64,000 nt of DNA, taken from assembly GCF_018736145.1 (NCBI RefSeq), contig NZ_CP059997.1, positions 4,525,501 through 4,589,500 of the forward strand, read 5' to 3'. The notes below the pieces were generated by a model, which worked only from the letters and a program-made list of their open reading frames with translations, did no database searches and was not told where the DNA came from. The translations under genes and the position numbers were made by a program. Positions 25,925 through 34,806 of this stretch are shown here, in pieces; position 1 is the stretch's first letter, and each line of letters begins with the position of its first letter. Source of the stretch: Amycolatopsis sp. CA-230715 (GTDB lineage Bacteria > Actinomycetota > Actinomycetes > Mycobacteriales > Pseudonocardiaceae).

Positions 25925-26611
25925 TCAATCGCGCCAGTGGTATTGCCGTTCCGGCCGCCCGGTACCGCCGTAGCGCAGGCGAACTTCGGCCTTCCCGTGT
26001 GCGGCGAAGTGTTCGAGGTACCGGCGCGCGCTGGGCCGGGAAAGCTCGGTCGCGATGGCGCATTCGGTGGCGGATAACCCGTCCGGGTGGTCGCGCAGCG
26101 CGCGTTCGACGAGGTTCGCGGTCTGCGCGGTCAACCCCTTCGGTAGCGTCGGTGCGCTACGGGGGCGCGCGCCGAACACATCGTCCACATCGGTCTGCGC
26201 GGCGGCTGGCCGGTCGGCGAGCCTGCTGAGTTTCCGGTGCAGTGCCCCGAAATGCCGCAGCTGGTCGGCGAGCGCGGCGTAGGTGAACGGTTTGATCAGG
26301 TAGTGCAGCGCGCCACCGCGCATCGCGCCGCGGATGGTGTCGACGTCGCGGGCCGCGGTGATCACCACGACGTCGGTGTCCACAGTGGAATCAGCGGCGC
26401 GCAGCTCGCGCAGCACCGCGAGACCGTCCACATCGGGCAGGTAGATGTCGAGCAGCACCAGGTCCGGCCGCAGTTCGCGGATCGCGCGCAACGCGTCCGC
26501 CCCGGTGTGCGCGACGCCGACGACCTCGAACCCTTCGGTGCGCGCCACATATCCGCTGTGCACCTTCGCGACCATGAAGTCGTCGTCCACCACCAGCACG
26601 GACACGGTCAT
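25925..26611 (-). CDS. response regulator of the CitB/DcuR family
   Basis: 228 aa. An N-terminal receiver domain (VLVVDDDFMVAKVHSGYV, phosphoacceptor Asp55 in LLDIYLP, Lys in YLIKPFTY) is joined by a linker to a C-terminal HTH (LSATECAIATELSRPSARRYLEHF) of the CitB/DcuR type. These regulators control uptake of C4-dicarboxylates or citrate. ATG 26611 overlaps the kinase stop (ATGA). It is divergent from tctCBA by way of the kinase gene, so the likely target is that transporter. Confidence 0.9.
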   Translation of the reverse strand: MTVSVLVVDDDFMVAKVHSGYVARTEGFEVVGVAHTGADALRAIRELRPDLVLLDIYLPDVDGLAVLRELRAADSTVDTDVVVITAARDVDTIRGAMRGGALHYLIKPFTYAALADQLRHFGALHRKLSRLADRPAAAQTDVDDVFGARPRSAPTLPKGLTAQTANLVERALRDHPDGLSATECAIATELSRPSARRYLEHFAAHGKAEVRLRYGGTGRPERQYHWRD

Positions 26612-28182
26612 GGGCGCGCTCCCTCCACCGGCAGCACGGCGGTGAACACCGCGCCGTCCGCATTGTGCACGTGCACCGAGCCGCCGCGGCGGACGCACGC
26701 CTGGCGGGTCAGCGCGAGACCGAGCCCCCGTCGCCCGCCGTGTTCGGCCGCCTTCGTGGTGAAACCGTGCGCGAACACCTCGGTGACGATCTCCGCCGCG
26801 ACGCCGGGACCGGAGTCGCGGACCTCGACGAGCACTTCGCCGCCGTCGTGCCGGACCGCGACCGAGATCCAGTCACCCGTTCCCGGCGCCGTCACCGCGT
26901 CGAGCGCGTTGTCCACCAGGTTGCCGAGCACGGTCACCAGATCGGCGGACAGGGTTTCGTCGACGGCGCCGAGCGCGCTGTCCTCGGTGAGCCGCAGGCC
27001 GACGCCGTGTTCCGCGGCCACGCTGGCCTTCGCGATGAGCAGCGCGGCGACCGCGGTGTCGCCGATCTTGCCGGTGACCTCCTCGTGCCAGCGGTCCCGC
27101 GCGGTGCTCACCAGGTCGACGTAGCGGCGGACCTCGTCGTACTCGCCGAGTTCGATGAGCCCGGCGATCGTGTGCAGCCGATTGGTGAACTCGTGCGCCT
27201 GCGCGCGCAGCGTGTCCGTGGCGCGGGAGTTCGCGGCCAGTTCCTCGCGCAGCGCGACCAGTTCCGTGCGGTCGCGCAAGGTGGTCACAGCGCCCAGCGT
27301 GCGGTCGCCGCGCGCGATCGGCATCCGGTTCATCACCAGCACGCGGCCAGCCCGGAGCACGATCTGGTCGACCCCGTGCGCGCGCCCGCTCAGCACGTCG
27401 CGCAGCCGGTCGTTGACGTCCAGCTCGTCGACCCGGGTCCCGACGCAGTCCGGGTCGAGCGCGAGTAGCTCGCGGGCGTGGTCGTTGACGAGGGTGATGC
27501 GCTGATCGGTGTCCACGGCGAGCACGCCTTCCTTGATGCCGTGCAGGAGCGCTTCGCGGTGCTCCACCAGGCCGGTGATCTCCCGCGGCTCCAGCCCGAG
27601 CGTCTGCCGGGTGACCCGCCTCGCCAGCAGTGCCGACCCGGCGAGGCCCAGCACGGTCGCGATCGCGAGCAGTACGAGCGCGCTGCCGGGCGAATCGGCG
27701 ATGCCCTCGAAGAAGCCCGGTGTCGCCGTGCCCGCGGCGACGTACCCGGCGACGCGGACGTGGTCGTCGATCACCGGCACGTGGGCGACGAGCGAGCCGT
27801 CGACGACGCCGACCCACGACCGTCCACCTGCGACGGTGCTGTCCCCGAGTGGCAGCGGAGTGCCGTGCTGGCCGGGATCGGGCGAGGTCAGCACCTTGCC
27901 AGCCGAGTCGGTGATGATCACGAAGTCGGCGCCGGACAGGGTGCGGGCGCTTTCGGCGAAGATCGGCAGCGGGTCGCGGCGCACCGGGTCTTCGAGCGCG
28001 ACCCGCACCCCGCGCGTCGCCGCGACGTTCTCGGCGACCGAAAGCATGCGCCTGCCTTCGGTGTCGGTGAAGCTGTCGCCGGTCTTGATCACCGAGAACA
28101 CCGCGACGCAGGCCAGCAGCGCGAACACGATCACGAGCTGCCAGCCGAGCAGCTGACGTGCGAGCGAGCCCTTCGCGCCCAT
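26608..28182 (-). CDS. sensor histidine kinase of the CitA/DcuS family
   Basis: 524 aa. Transmembrane helix (about 12-32), extracellular PAS/Cache-like sensor domain to about 165, second helix (about 170-190), cytoplasmic PAS (LLHGIKEGVLAVDTDQRI), and a kinase core with the CitA-type H-box (LRAQAHEFTNRLHTIAGL) and an ATPase domain (LGNLVDNALDAV, VRDSGPGV, GGRRGLGLALTRQ). Expected ligand: a carboxylate outside the cell. ATG 28182 follows GGAGGAGG. The tctC gene starts 160 nt away on the opposite strand. Confidence 0.92.
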   Translation of the reverse strand: MGAKGSLARQLLGWQLVIVFALLACVAVFSVIKTGDSFTDTEGRRMLSVAENVAATRGVRVALEDPVRRDPLPIFAESARTLSGADFVIITDSAGKVLTSPDPGQHGTPLPLGDSTVAGGRSWVGVVDGSLVAHVPVIDDHVRVAGYVAAGTATPGFFEGIADSPGSALVLLAIATVLGLAGSALLARRVTRQTLGLEPREITGLVEHREALLHGIKEGVLAVDTDQRITLVNDHARELLALDPDCVGTRVDELDVNDRLRDVLSGRAHGVDQIVLRAGRVLVMNRMPIARGDRTLGAVTTLRDRTELVALREELAANSRATDTLRAQAHEFTNRLHTIAGLIELGEYDEVRRYVDLVSTARDRWHEEVTGKIGDTAVAALLIAKASVAAEHGVGLRLTEDSALGAVDETLSADLVTVLGNLVDNALDAVTAPGTGDWISVAVRHDGGEVLVEVRDSGPGVAAEIVTEVFAHGFTTKAAEHGGRRGLGLALTRQACVRRGGSVHVHNADGAVFTAVLPVEGARP

Positions 28183-28341
28183 CGCGGCCTCCTCCTCCGG
28201 TTGCGCGGCCCACTATCGCATTTCGCCCCCTTCGTCCCCGGTGACCACAATGACCACAAGTACCGAAACGCGCACAAGCGAGACATCCGCCGCGATCCGC
28301 TTCAGGATCCCGGCATCCCCAGGTCACAGTGAGGTGGCTCG

Positions 28342-29328
28342 ATGCGAAACCCGAAACACTGGTTCGCGGTGCTCGGCGCGCTGCTGCTGGTGCTGTTCGT
28401 CCCGCCGCTCGTCTCGTCCGGTGGCGACGACGGCGGCGACCGGATCCGCGGCCTCCGCGTGATGGTGCCGAATTCGCCCGGCGGCGGCTACGACATCACG
28501 GCGCGCACCGCCGCGAAGGCCATCGAGGACGCGGGGCTGAACGGCACCACGGAGGTGTTCAACCTGCCCGGTGCTGGCGGCACCGTCGGCCTCGGCAGGC
28601 TCGTCAACGAACGCGGCAACGGCAAGCTCGTCATGTCGATGGGACTCGGCGTGGTGGGCGCGGTGTACACGAACCACGCGCCGTCGTCGTTGCGGGACAC
28701 CACGCCGATCGCGAAGCTGACCGAGGAATCCGACATCGTGGTGGTGGGCAAGGATTCCCCGTACCGCACCATCGGCCAGTTGCTCGCCGCGTGGAAGGCG
28801 AATCCCGGCGGGGTCGCGGTCGGCGGCGGTTCGGCGCCGGGCGGTCCCGACCACCTCGCGCCGATGCTGATGGCGAAGGCGGCCGGGATCGCGCCGAAGT
28901 CGGTCAGCTACATCCCCTTCGACGGCGGCGGCGAGCTGATGGCCTCGGTGCTCGGCGGCAAGGTCGGGTTCGGGGTCTCCGGTATCGGCGAGACCAGGGA
29001 CCAGATCGAAGCGGGTGAGCTGCGCGCGCTCGCGGTGACCGGGGCCGAGCGGGTGCCCGGTATCGACGCGCCGACGCTCAAGGAGTCCGGTGTGGACGTC
29101 GACTTCACGAACTGGCGCGGGATCGTCGCGCCACCGGGAATCCGCGGGGCCGACCGGGACCGGCTGGTCGCGATGTTCGGCAAGCTGCACGCCTCGCCGC
29201 AGTGGCAGGAAGCCATGCGGCGCAACGGATGGGCCGACGCGTTCGCCGTCGGGGACGAGTTCGGCGCGTTCCTCGACGCGGAAAGCGACCGCGTCGCGTC
29301 GGTGCTGAAGGAGCTGGGGCTGGCATGA
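28342..29328 (+). CDS. tctC: tripartite tricarboxylate transporter substrate-binding protein TctC
   Basis: 328 aa. N-terminal hydrophobic segment (about 8-24), then a periplasmic-binding fold of the Bug/TctC type: MVPNSPGGGYDITART, NLPGAGGTVGL, SYIPFDGGGELMASVLGG and GVSGIGETRDQI. It captures a carboxylate outside the membrane for TctAB. There is no lipobox cysteine, unlike most Gram-positive binding proteins, so it is probably held by an uncleaved N-terminal helix. tctB overlaps its stop by 4 nt (ATGA). Confidence 0.9.
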   Translation: MRNPKHWFAVLGALLLVLFVPPLVSSGGDDGGDRIRGLRVMVPNSPGGGYDITARTAAKAIEDAGLNGTTEVFNLPGAGGTVGLGRLVNERGNGKLVMSMGLGVVGAVYTNHAPSSLRDTTPIAKLTEESDIVVVGKDSPYRTIGQLLAAWKANPGGVAVGGGSAPGGPDHLAPMLMAKAAGIAPKSVSYIPFDGGGELMASVLGGKVGFGVSGIGETRDQIEAGELRALAVTGAERVPGIDAPTLKESGVDVDFTNWRGIVAPPGIRGADRDRLVAMFGKLHASPQWQEAMRRNGWADAFAVGDEFGAFLDAESDRVASVLKELGLA

Positions 29329-29843
29329 CCGAGTCTACTGTGGACAAACCGAAGTCGTGGTTTCGCGCGCATTCCGAACTCGGGATCTGCGCTTTCCTGC
29401 TGGCGCTCGGCGTGCTCGTGCTGACCGACGCGCTCCGCATCCCGACCGACTTCGCCCAGCGCGGGCCGGTCGGGCCGAAGGCGGTGCCGGTGGTCGTCGG
29501 CACGCTGCTCGTGCTGATCTCGGTGCTGCTCGCGCGCGACGTCCTGCGGGGCGGCAAGGGCGAGGCGGAAGGCGGCGAGGACGTCGATCTCGACGCGCCA
29601 GCGGACTGGCGGACGGTGCTCATGCTGGCAGGCGCCTTCCTCGCCAACGCCGCGCTCATCGACCTCGTCGGGTTCCCGATCTCGTCGGCGTTGCTGTTCT
29701 GGGGCGCTTCGTATGCCTTGGGCAGCAGGCACTTCGTGCGCGATCCGCTGCTGTCGGCCGGGATCTCGCTCGTCACCTGGTTCGCCTTCGACCAGCTTCT
29801 CGGCGTCTCGTTGCCGGGCGGCCCGCTGATGGGAGCGTTCTGA
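29325..29843 (+). CDS. tctB: tripartite tricarboxylate transporter small membrane subunit TctB
   Basis: 172 aa with four predicted hydrophobic helices (about 18-38, 47-67, 100-120, 128-150) and the family-typical RGPVGPKAVPVVVG near the N-terminus. It is the small subunit of the tctCBA secondary transporter. ATG 29325 overlaps tctC, and its TGA overlaps the tctA ATG (TGATG), so the three genes are tightly coupled. Confidence 0.88.
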   Translation: MTESTVDKPKSWFRAHSELGICAFLLALGVLVLTDALRIPTDFAQRGPVGPKAVPVVVGTLLVLISVLLARDVLRGGKGEAEGGEDVDLDAPADWRTVLMLAGAFLANAALIDLVGFPISSALLFWGASYALGSRHFVRDPLLSAGISLVTWFAFDQLLGVSLPGGPLMGAF

Positions 29844-31348
29844 TGGACTCGATCTCGTTGCTGCTGAACGGGTTCGGCACCGCGCTCACCCCGGCGAACC
29901 TGCTCTTCGCCGCGGTCGGCGTGCTGCTGGGCACCGCGATCGGCGTGCTGCCGGGCATCGGGCCCGCGATGGCCGTCGCGCTGCTGCTGCCGGTGACCTA
30001 CGGGCTCGACCCGACGGCCGCGTTCATCATGTTCGCCGGGATCTACTACGGCGGCATGTTCGGCGGCTCCACCACGTCGATCCTGCTGAACACGCCGGGC
30101 GAATCCGCGGCCGTGGTCACCGCCATCGAGGGAAACCCCATGGCGCGCAAGGGAAAGGGCGCGCAGGCGCTGGCCGCGGCCGCGATCGGGCACTTCGTCG
30201 GCGGGCTCATCGGCACCACCGCGCTCGTGCTGCTCGCGCCGACGGTCGCCTCGCTCGCGGTGGACATCGGCGCGCCGGACTACTTCGCGATCATGGTGCT
30301 CGCGTTCGTCGCGGTGACCTCGGTGGTCGGGAAGTCCCGCGTGCGGGGGTTCGCCTCGTTGCTGATCGGCCTGACCATCGGGTTGATCGGGCTCGACGAG
30401 ATGACCGGGCAGGCGCGGCTGACGTTCGGCTCGCTGCACCTGTCCGACGGCATCGACGTGGTGATTGTCGCGGTCGGGCTGTTCGCGGTCGGCGAGTCGC
30501 TGTGGGTGGCCGCGCACCTGCGGCACAAGCAGGCCGAGCCGATCCCGGTCGGACGGCCGTGGCTGTCCAAAGCGGACCTGCGGCGGACCTGGAAGCCGTG
30601 GCTGCGCGGGCCGCTCATCGGGTTCCCGTTCGGCGCGATCCCCGCGGGCGGCGCCGAGATCCCCACTTTTCTGTCCTACGTCACCGAAAAGCGGCTCTCG
30701 CGGCATCGCGACGAGTTCGGCTCCGGCGCCATCGAGGGTGTCGCCGGTCCCGAGTCGACGGCCAGCGCGTCGGCTGCCGGCACGCTCGTGTCGATGCTGA
30801 CGCTCGGACTGCCGACCACGGCGGTTGCCGCGGTCATGCTCGCCGCGTTCCAGCAGTACGGCATCCAGCCGGGCCCGCTGCTGTTCGAGCGCGAGTCGGG
30901 GCTGGTGTGGGGGCTCATCGCGAGCCTGTTCGTCGGCACCGTGCTGCTGCTGGTGATCAACCTGCCGATGGCGCCGGTGTGGGCGAAGCTGCTGCGGATC
31001 CCGCGGCCGTACCTGTACGCGGGAATCCTGTTCTTCGCGAGCGTCGGCGCCTACGCGGTCGGCGGGAACGTGCTCGACCTGGTGCTGCTGTTCGTGATCG
31101 GGGTGATCGGGTTCGCGATGCGGCGGTACGGGCTGCCGGTGCTGCCCGCGATCATCGGCGTCATCCTCGGCCCGGCCGCCGAACAGCAGATGCGGCGCGC
31201 GCTGCAGCTCTCGGACGGCTCGCTCACCGGGCTGGTGAACTCGCCGCTCGCGATCGGGGTGTACGCGCTGATCGCGATCCTGCTCGCGTGGCCGCTGCTG
31301 CGACGGGCTCAGGCGGCGAGTGCGCGGGCTTCGTCCAGGAGGCGCTGA
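29843..31348 (+). CDS. tctA: tripartite tricarboxylate transporter large membrane subunit TctA
   Basis: 501 aa, about 11-12 transmembrane helices. Signature stretches GTAIGVLPGIGPAMAVALLLP, GIYYGGMFGGSTTSILLNTPG, GGAEIPTFLSY, GVAGPESTASASA and LTLGLPTTAVAAVML are those of the TctA family. It drives proton- or sodium-coupled uptake of tricarboxylates or similar acids. Its last 40 nt overlap the convergent Gfo/Idh gene. Confidence 0.93.
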   Translation: MDSISLLLNGFGTALTPANLLFAAVGVLLGTAIGVLPGIGPAMAVALLLPVTYGLDPTAAFIMFAGIYYGGMFGGSTTSILLNTPGESAAVVTAIEGNPMARKGKGAQALAAAAIGHFVGGLIGTTALVLLAPTVASLAVDIGAPDYFAIMVLAFVAVTSVVGKSRVRGFASLLIGLTIGLIGLDEMTGQARLTFGSLHLSDGIDVVIVAVGLFAVGESLWVAAHLRHKQAEPIPVGRPWLSKADLRRTWKPWLRGPLIGFPFGAIPAGGAEIPTFLSYVTEKRLSRHRDEFGSGAIEGVAGPESTASASAAGTLVSMLTLGLPTTAVAAVMLAAFQQYGIQPGPLLFERESGLVWGLIASLFVGTVLLLVINLPMAPVWAKLLRIPRPYLYAGILFFASVGAYAVGGNVLDLVLLFVIGVIGFAMRRYGLPVLPAIIGVILGPAAEQQMRRALQLSDGSLTGLVNSPLAIGVYALIAILLAWPLLRRAQAASARASSRRR

Positions 31349-32205
31349 AGGTGCACGCCGCGGTGCACGTCGCACGGGTGCTCGGTGGTGCCGCTCGCGA
31401 TCATCGCGGCGAAGTCGTCGAGCAGCGTCGTGTAGGACTCCTCGCGCGAGCCCGGTTTGCGGCCGAGCGTCCGATACCCGTGTTCCCCGTACACCGCCAC
31501 CTCGACGACGGTCGGCTGCACGGGGAGCTTGAGCGAGAGCGTCGCCGTGCTGACCGCGCCGCCGTCGTGCTGGAGCATCAGGTGCCAGAGGTCTTCCGGA
31601 GTGCGGTTAGCGGCCAGAACGCGGTCGATCGGGCCGAGCGCGGCATCGAGGAAGTCCAGCGCGTGCGGCCCGACGTCGGCGAGCGCGCCGTCGTGGTGGC
31701 GCCAGGAGGAGTCCCGGTAGCCGTCGCCGAGCAGGGCGCCGGACAGCCAGCGCGCCGCCCCGCCCCGCCAGCCGCCCGCCGCGGCGAGCCCGGACAGCCA
31801 TTCCTGCGCGGCCATCGTGTAGCGGAGCGTGAGCAGCACGAGCGCCGCCACTCCGGCGCCCTCGACCGCGTCGGCGAGCCGCGTCGCCGTGGCGAGGTCC
31901 GGCGCGATCGGCTTCTCCAGGATCAGGTGCTTGCCCCGTTCCGCCGCGAGCACGCCCAGCTCGGCCTGCACCGCGGGCGGCACCGCGAACGCCACCGCGT
32001 CGACCTGGTCCAGCAGCTCGTCGAAACTCGTCGACACGCTCGCGCCGTACTGCTCGGACAGGGGCCGCGCGGCCTCCTCGCGGCGAGCCCAGACCGTCGT
32101 CAGCGTCGTACCGGGGTGATCGGCCAGCCCGGGCGCGTGCGTCGAAATCGCCCACGGCCCAGCACCGACCAACCCGACCCTCAACGGCTCATCCATGGCG
32201 CGCAT
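31309..32205 (-). CDS. Gfo/Idh/MocA family oxidoreductase
   Basis: 298 aa. N-terminal Rossmann fold (LRVGLVGAGPWAISTHAP), the family EKP motif (HLILEKPIAPD) and the HDVGPH-like GALADVGPHALDFLDAALG in the second domain. It should be an NAD(P)-dependent oxidoreductase acting on a sugar or related polyol; the substrate is unknown. Starts at ATG 32205 with a close GAGG; ATG 32196 is also possible. Convergent overlap of 40 nt with tctA is unusual but both frames are well supported. Confidence 0.85.
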   Translation of the reverse strand: MRAMDEPLRVGLVGAGPWAISTHAPGLADHPGTTLTTVWARREEAARPLSEQYGASVSTSFDELLDQVDAVAFAVPPAVQAELGVLAAERGKHLILEKPIAPDLATATRLADAVEGAGVAALVLLTLRYTMAAQEWLSGLAAAGGWRGGAARWLSGALLGDGYRDSSWRHHDGALADVGPHALDFLDAALGPIDRVLAANRTPEDLWHLMLQHDGGAVSTATLSLKLPVQPTVVEVAVYGEHGYRTLGRKPGSREESYTTLLDDFAAMIASGTTEHPCDVHRGVHLQRLLDEARALAA

Positions 32206-32304
32206 CTTGCCTCACCCGAACGCGACAACCCCACCCGCCCACCTGCAGTTCGCGGGCTAAACGTCGCCCGCCACCTACCCCAGACCCGCCCGCCTGCCTA
32301 CCGT

Positions 32305-32500
32305 CCGAGTGCCGCGAGGTCCGGGCCGGAGGCCCGGCCATTGCCAACCTGACCACCACTGCGATCCGGTGCGCCCCGCGCGCCGGGAGCGTGCAGTCGC
32401 GCGCAGGGCCCCTGGGCCCTCTAAATTTGCGATGGCAGGGCGCACCCCGCGACCAACCGGCGGGTCACCTCGGGTGCCGCGCCCTGGCAGCGCAAATTTT
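32305..32500 (-). repeat. structured dispersed element, copy 1 (3' of hbd)
   Basis: About 195 nt, repeated with high identity at 55996-56194. It contains a hairpin at 32321-32337 (7-bp stem), the palindrome AGGGCCCCTGGGCCCT (32405-32420), and a long stem 32423-32443 with 32479-32499 (19 of 21 pairs). Starts 12 nt beyond the stop of the hbd gene when read on the minus strand, so it would be in that gene's 3' UTR. Fills most of the 307-nt intergenic space. Confidence 0.8.
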
Positions 32501-32512
32501 GCCGCGCGATAT

Positions 32513-33370
32513 TCAGTACGAGTAGAAGCCGCGGCTGGACTTCTTGCCGAGCAGGCCCGCGTCGACCATGCGCAGCAGCAGCGGGGGCGGCGAGTACAGC
32601 GGTTCCTTGAACTCGGTGTACATCGATTCGGCGATGGCCTTGACGGTGTCGAGGCCGATCAGGTCGGCCAGGCGCAGCGGGCCCATCGGGTGCGCGGTGC
32701 CCAGTTCCATGCCGCGGTCGATGTCCTCGGCCGAGGCGAACCCGGACTCGATCATCCGGATCGCGGACAGCAGGTACGGGATCAGCAGCGAGTTCACGAT
32801 GAACCCGGCGCGGTCCTGCGAGCGGATCACGGTCTTGCGCAGCGTCTCGGTGGCGTGCGCCTCGGCGCGGGCGATGGTTTCCTCGCCGGTCAGCAGCGAC
32901 GGCACCAGCTCGACGAGCGGCAGCACGGGCACCGGGTTGAAGAAGTGGATGCCCACCACGTGCGCCGGGCGCCCGGTGGCCATCCCGAGCTTCATGATCG
33001 GGATCGACGAGGTGTTGGACGCGAAGATCGCGTCCTCGCTGGTGACGATCTTGTCGAGCTTGGCGAACACGTCGAGCTTCGCCTGCTCCTGTTCGAGGAT
33101 CGCCTCGACGACGAGATCGCGGTCGGCGAAGGCCTCGAGATCGGTGGTGAAGGTGAGCCTGCCGAGCGCGGCGTCCGCGTCGGCCTCGCTGAGCTTGCCG
33201 TTCTTCACGCCGCGTTGCAGCGACTTCTCGATGCGCGCGCGCCCGGCGTCGAGCGCGGGCTGGCTCACCTCGGTGACCGCGACGTCCAGTCCGGCCTTGG
33301 CGTGCACCTCGGCGATGCCGGAGCCCATCAGCCCGGCACCGACCACGCCCACCTGTTCGATACCCGGCAT
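32513..33370 (-). CDS. hbd: 3-hydroxybutyryl-CoA dehydrogenase (3-hydroxyacyl-CoA dehydrogenase)
   Basis: 285 aa. NAD-binding motif VGVVGAGLMGSGIAEV at the N-terminus; catalytic region ASNTSSIPIMKLG, GIHFFNPVPVLPLVEL (catalytic His in HFFNP), and the C-terminal domain with RAGFIVNSLLIPYL and GPLRLADLIGLDTV. Oxidises 3-hydroxyacyl-CoA with NAD(P), in fatty acid or butyryl-CoA/polyhydroxybutyrate metabolism. ATG 33370. It stands alone, so the pathway cannot be fixed. Confidence 0.93.
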   Translation of the reverse strand: MPGIEQVGVVGAGLMGSGIAEVHAKAGLDVAVTEVSQPALDAGRARIEKSLQRGVKNGKLSEADADAALGRLTFTTDLEAFADRDLVVEAILEQEQAKLDVFAKLDKIVTSEDAIFASNTSSIPIMKLGMATGRPAHVVGIHFFNPVPVLPLVELVPSLLTGEETIARAEAHATETLRKTVIRSQDRAGFIVNSLLIPYLLSAIRMIESGFASAEDIDRGMELGTAHPMGPLRLADLIGLDTVKAIAESMYTEFKEPLYSPPPLLLRMVDAGLLGKKSSRGFYSY

Positions 33371-33415
33371 CGCTGGCTCCCTTGTCTGGTCATGGCGAAG
33401 AAGGACAGGGCGAGA

Positions 33416-33459
33416 CACGAGGGTGGGTCCGGGCGTGGTGCCCTGGTCCCACCCTCGTG
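33416..33459 (-). terminator. terminator hairpin after DUF3073 gene
   Basis: 33416-33427 pairs perfectly with 33448-33459 (12 bp, 20-nt loop), 10 nt past the DUF3073 stop and about 45 nt before the hbd start. Confidence 0.65.
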
Positions 33460-33469
33460 TGAACTCGCC

Positions 33470-33655
33470 TCAACGGCGGTATTCGTCGTACCCGTCGTAC
33501 GGGTCCTCGTCGTACCGCTTGTCGTCCTCGTGCCTGTCGTCAGAGGAACTACTGGACAGCTCGCGCTGCAAAGCATCGAAATCGGTGTCGTGAGTGCTGT
33601 ACTTGAGCTCTCGCGCCACCTTCGTCTGCTTGGCCTTAGCCCGGCCGCGCCCCAT
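33470..33655 (-). CDS. DUF3073 small conserved protein
   Basis: 61 aa. Basic N-terminus MGRGRAKAKQTKVARELKY, then an acidic, Ser- and Asp/Tyr-rich tail (SSSSSDDRHEDD ... DGYDEYRR). This is the highly conserved actinobacterial DUF3073 protein, found next to purM in mycobacteria (Rv0810c). The function is unknown. ATG 33655. Confidence 0.92.
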   Translation of the reverse strand: MGRGRAKAKQTKVARELKYSTHDTDFDALQRELSSSSSDDRHEDDKRYDEDPYDGYDEYRR

Positions 33656-33905
33656 GGCTCGACCCCCTCGCACAGGGGCGGGGCGGCCGGGGGAAACGGC
33701 GGCCCCGCATCGTCTCGACAACTATTTCCTGTGCACACCGTACCGTGTCGCAGGGGTCCCGTGCGACGTGGCACCGTGTGCCGGTCGTGACAGTCCTCTC
33801 GGGACGCCGGATCGAGCGCGGCACCGGACCGCGTCGCGACGGTCCGTGACGGTCGTTGCGCCGGTCGGTGGTGTTCCGGCCAGGTCTCCGTGCCACGATT
33901 CAGGG

Positions 33906-34802
33906 GTGCTCCGTCCCTTCGTGGCGTACTTGCGGGTCTACGAACCGCTGTCGGCCTTCGGCGAACCTCCCGGCAGGCCGCTGCTCGACGCGGTCAAGGC
34001 CGCCAAGCTGACCAGGGGAACCGTTGGCGAGCGCGAGCAGCGGATGTGGCTCAAATCACAAACCGCGGCACCGGTGCGCCTGCTCCCCGCCGAGCTGGCC
34101 GACGGCAAGGCCGCGCCGAGCACCCGTACCGACGTCCTGGTCCTCGACCCCGCCGACGTGCCCAGCGGCGGCGCGGCGAGCGAGCCGTACGTGTGCCCGC
34201 TGGAGCTGCGCGCGAGGTCGGCCGCCGCGCTCGTGAACTTCCTCGGCGACGCTCATCCGACGCTGCGCGCGTCGATCCTCTCGGCGGGAGGCGTGACCGC
34301 CGAGACGGTGCGTAGCCGCACCACCTCGGCACTCGGCGAGCTGCTCCGGCCCGCCGTCCACGTGCTGTCGACGACCTGGACGGTGCCGCTGCCGTGGTTC
34401 GCGATCGTCGAACCCGAGGAGCGCAAGCTGGTGCTGGGCAAGGGCAGGCAGGATCCGGCGCGCGAGCTGTCGTGGCGGGTCGCCATGTCGGACGCGGTCA
34501 TCCGGGTCGCCGAGGCGCAGGACCTGGTGGAGAACACCCTCGGCGAGTCCGGCCCGGCGCGGATCCTCGCCGAGACCGGCCAGTGGCTGGACAACTTCGA
34601 CGACGACGCCGTGATCGAACTCGACTACGGCGGGCTCGTGCAGCTCCTCGACGACGAGACGCTCAGCTCGGACCACTCGGCGGAGGACGTGCACGGCATC
34701 CTCGACGCGCTGCGGACCGGCAACGTGGAACGGCTCGGCGGCCTGTTCAGCAAGCTCCGCGAGTACTGGGCCGGCCTGGCGAGCCAGGAACACCACAACT
34801 GA
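33906..34802 (+). CDS. conserved actinobacterial protein of unknown function
   Basis: 298 aa, soluble. Starts VLRPFVAYLRVYEPLSAFGEP; contains YVCPLELRARSAAAL, VLSTTWTVPLPWFAIVEPEERKL and an acidic C-terminal half (LDNFDDDAVIELDYGGLVQLL). I recognise it only as a conserved Pseudonocardiales/mycobacterial-type hypothetical; no catalytic motif is visible. GTG 33906 is the chosen start; the upstream frame is open but low-complexity. It converges with the asparaginase gene, 4 nt away. Confidence 0.75.
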   Translation: MLRPFVAYLRVYEPLSAFGEPPGRPLLDAVKAAKLTRGTVGEREQRMWLKSQTAAPVRLLPAELADGKAAPSTRTDVLVLDPADVPSGGAASEPYVCPLELRARSAAALVNFLGDAHPTLRASILSAGGVTAETVRSRTTSALGELLRPAVHVLSTTWTVPLPWFAIVEPEERKLVLGKGRQDPARELSWRVAMSDAVIRVAEAQDLVENTLGESGPARILAETGQWLDNFDDDAVIELDYGGLVQLLDDETLSSDHSAEDVHGILDALRTGNVERLGGLFSKLREYWAGLASQEHHN

Positions 34803-34806
34803 CCGA

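Noticed and set aside
33636..33896. Minus-strand frame of 86 codons upstream of DUF3073
   Set aside because: Arg/Pro-rich, no motif, and it overlaps the DUF3073 start and its promoter region; more likely non-coding.
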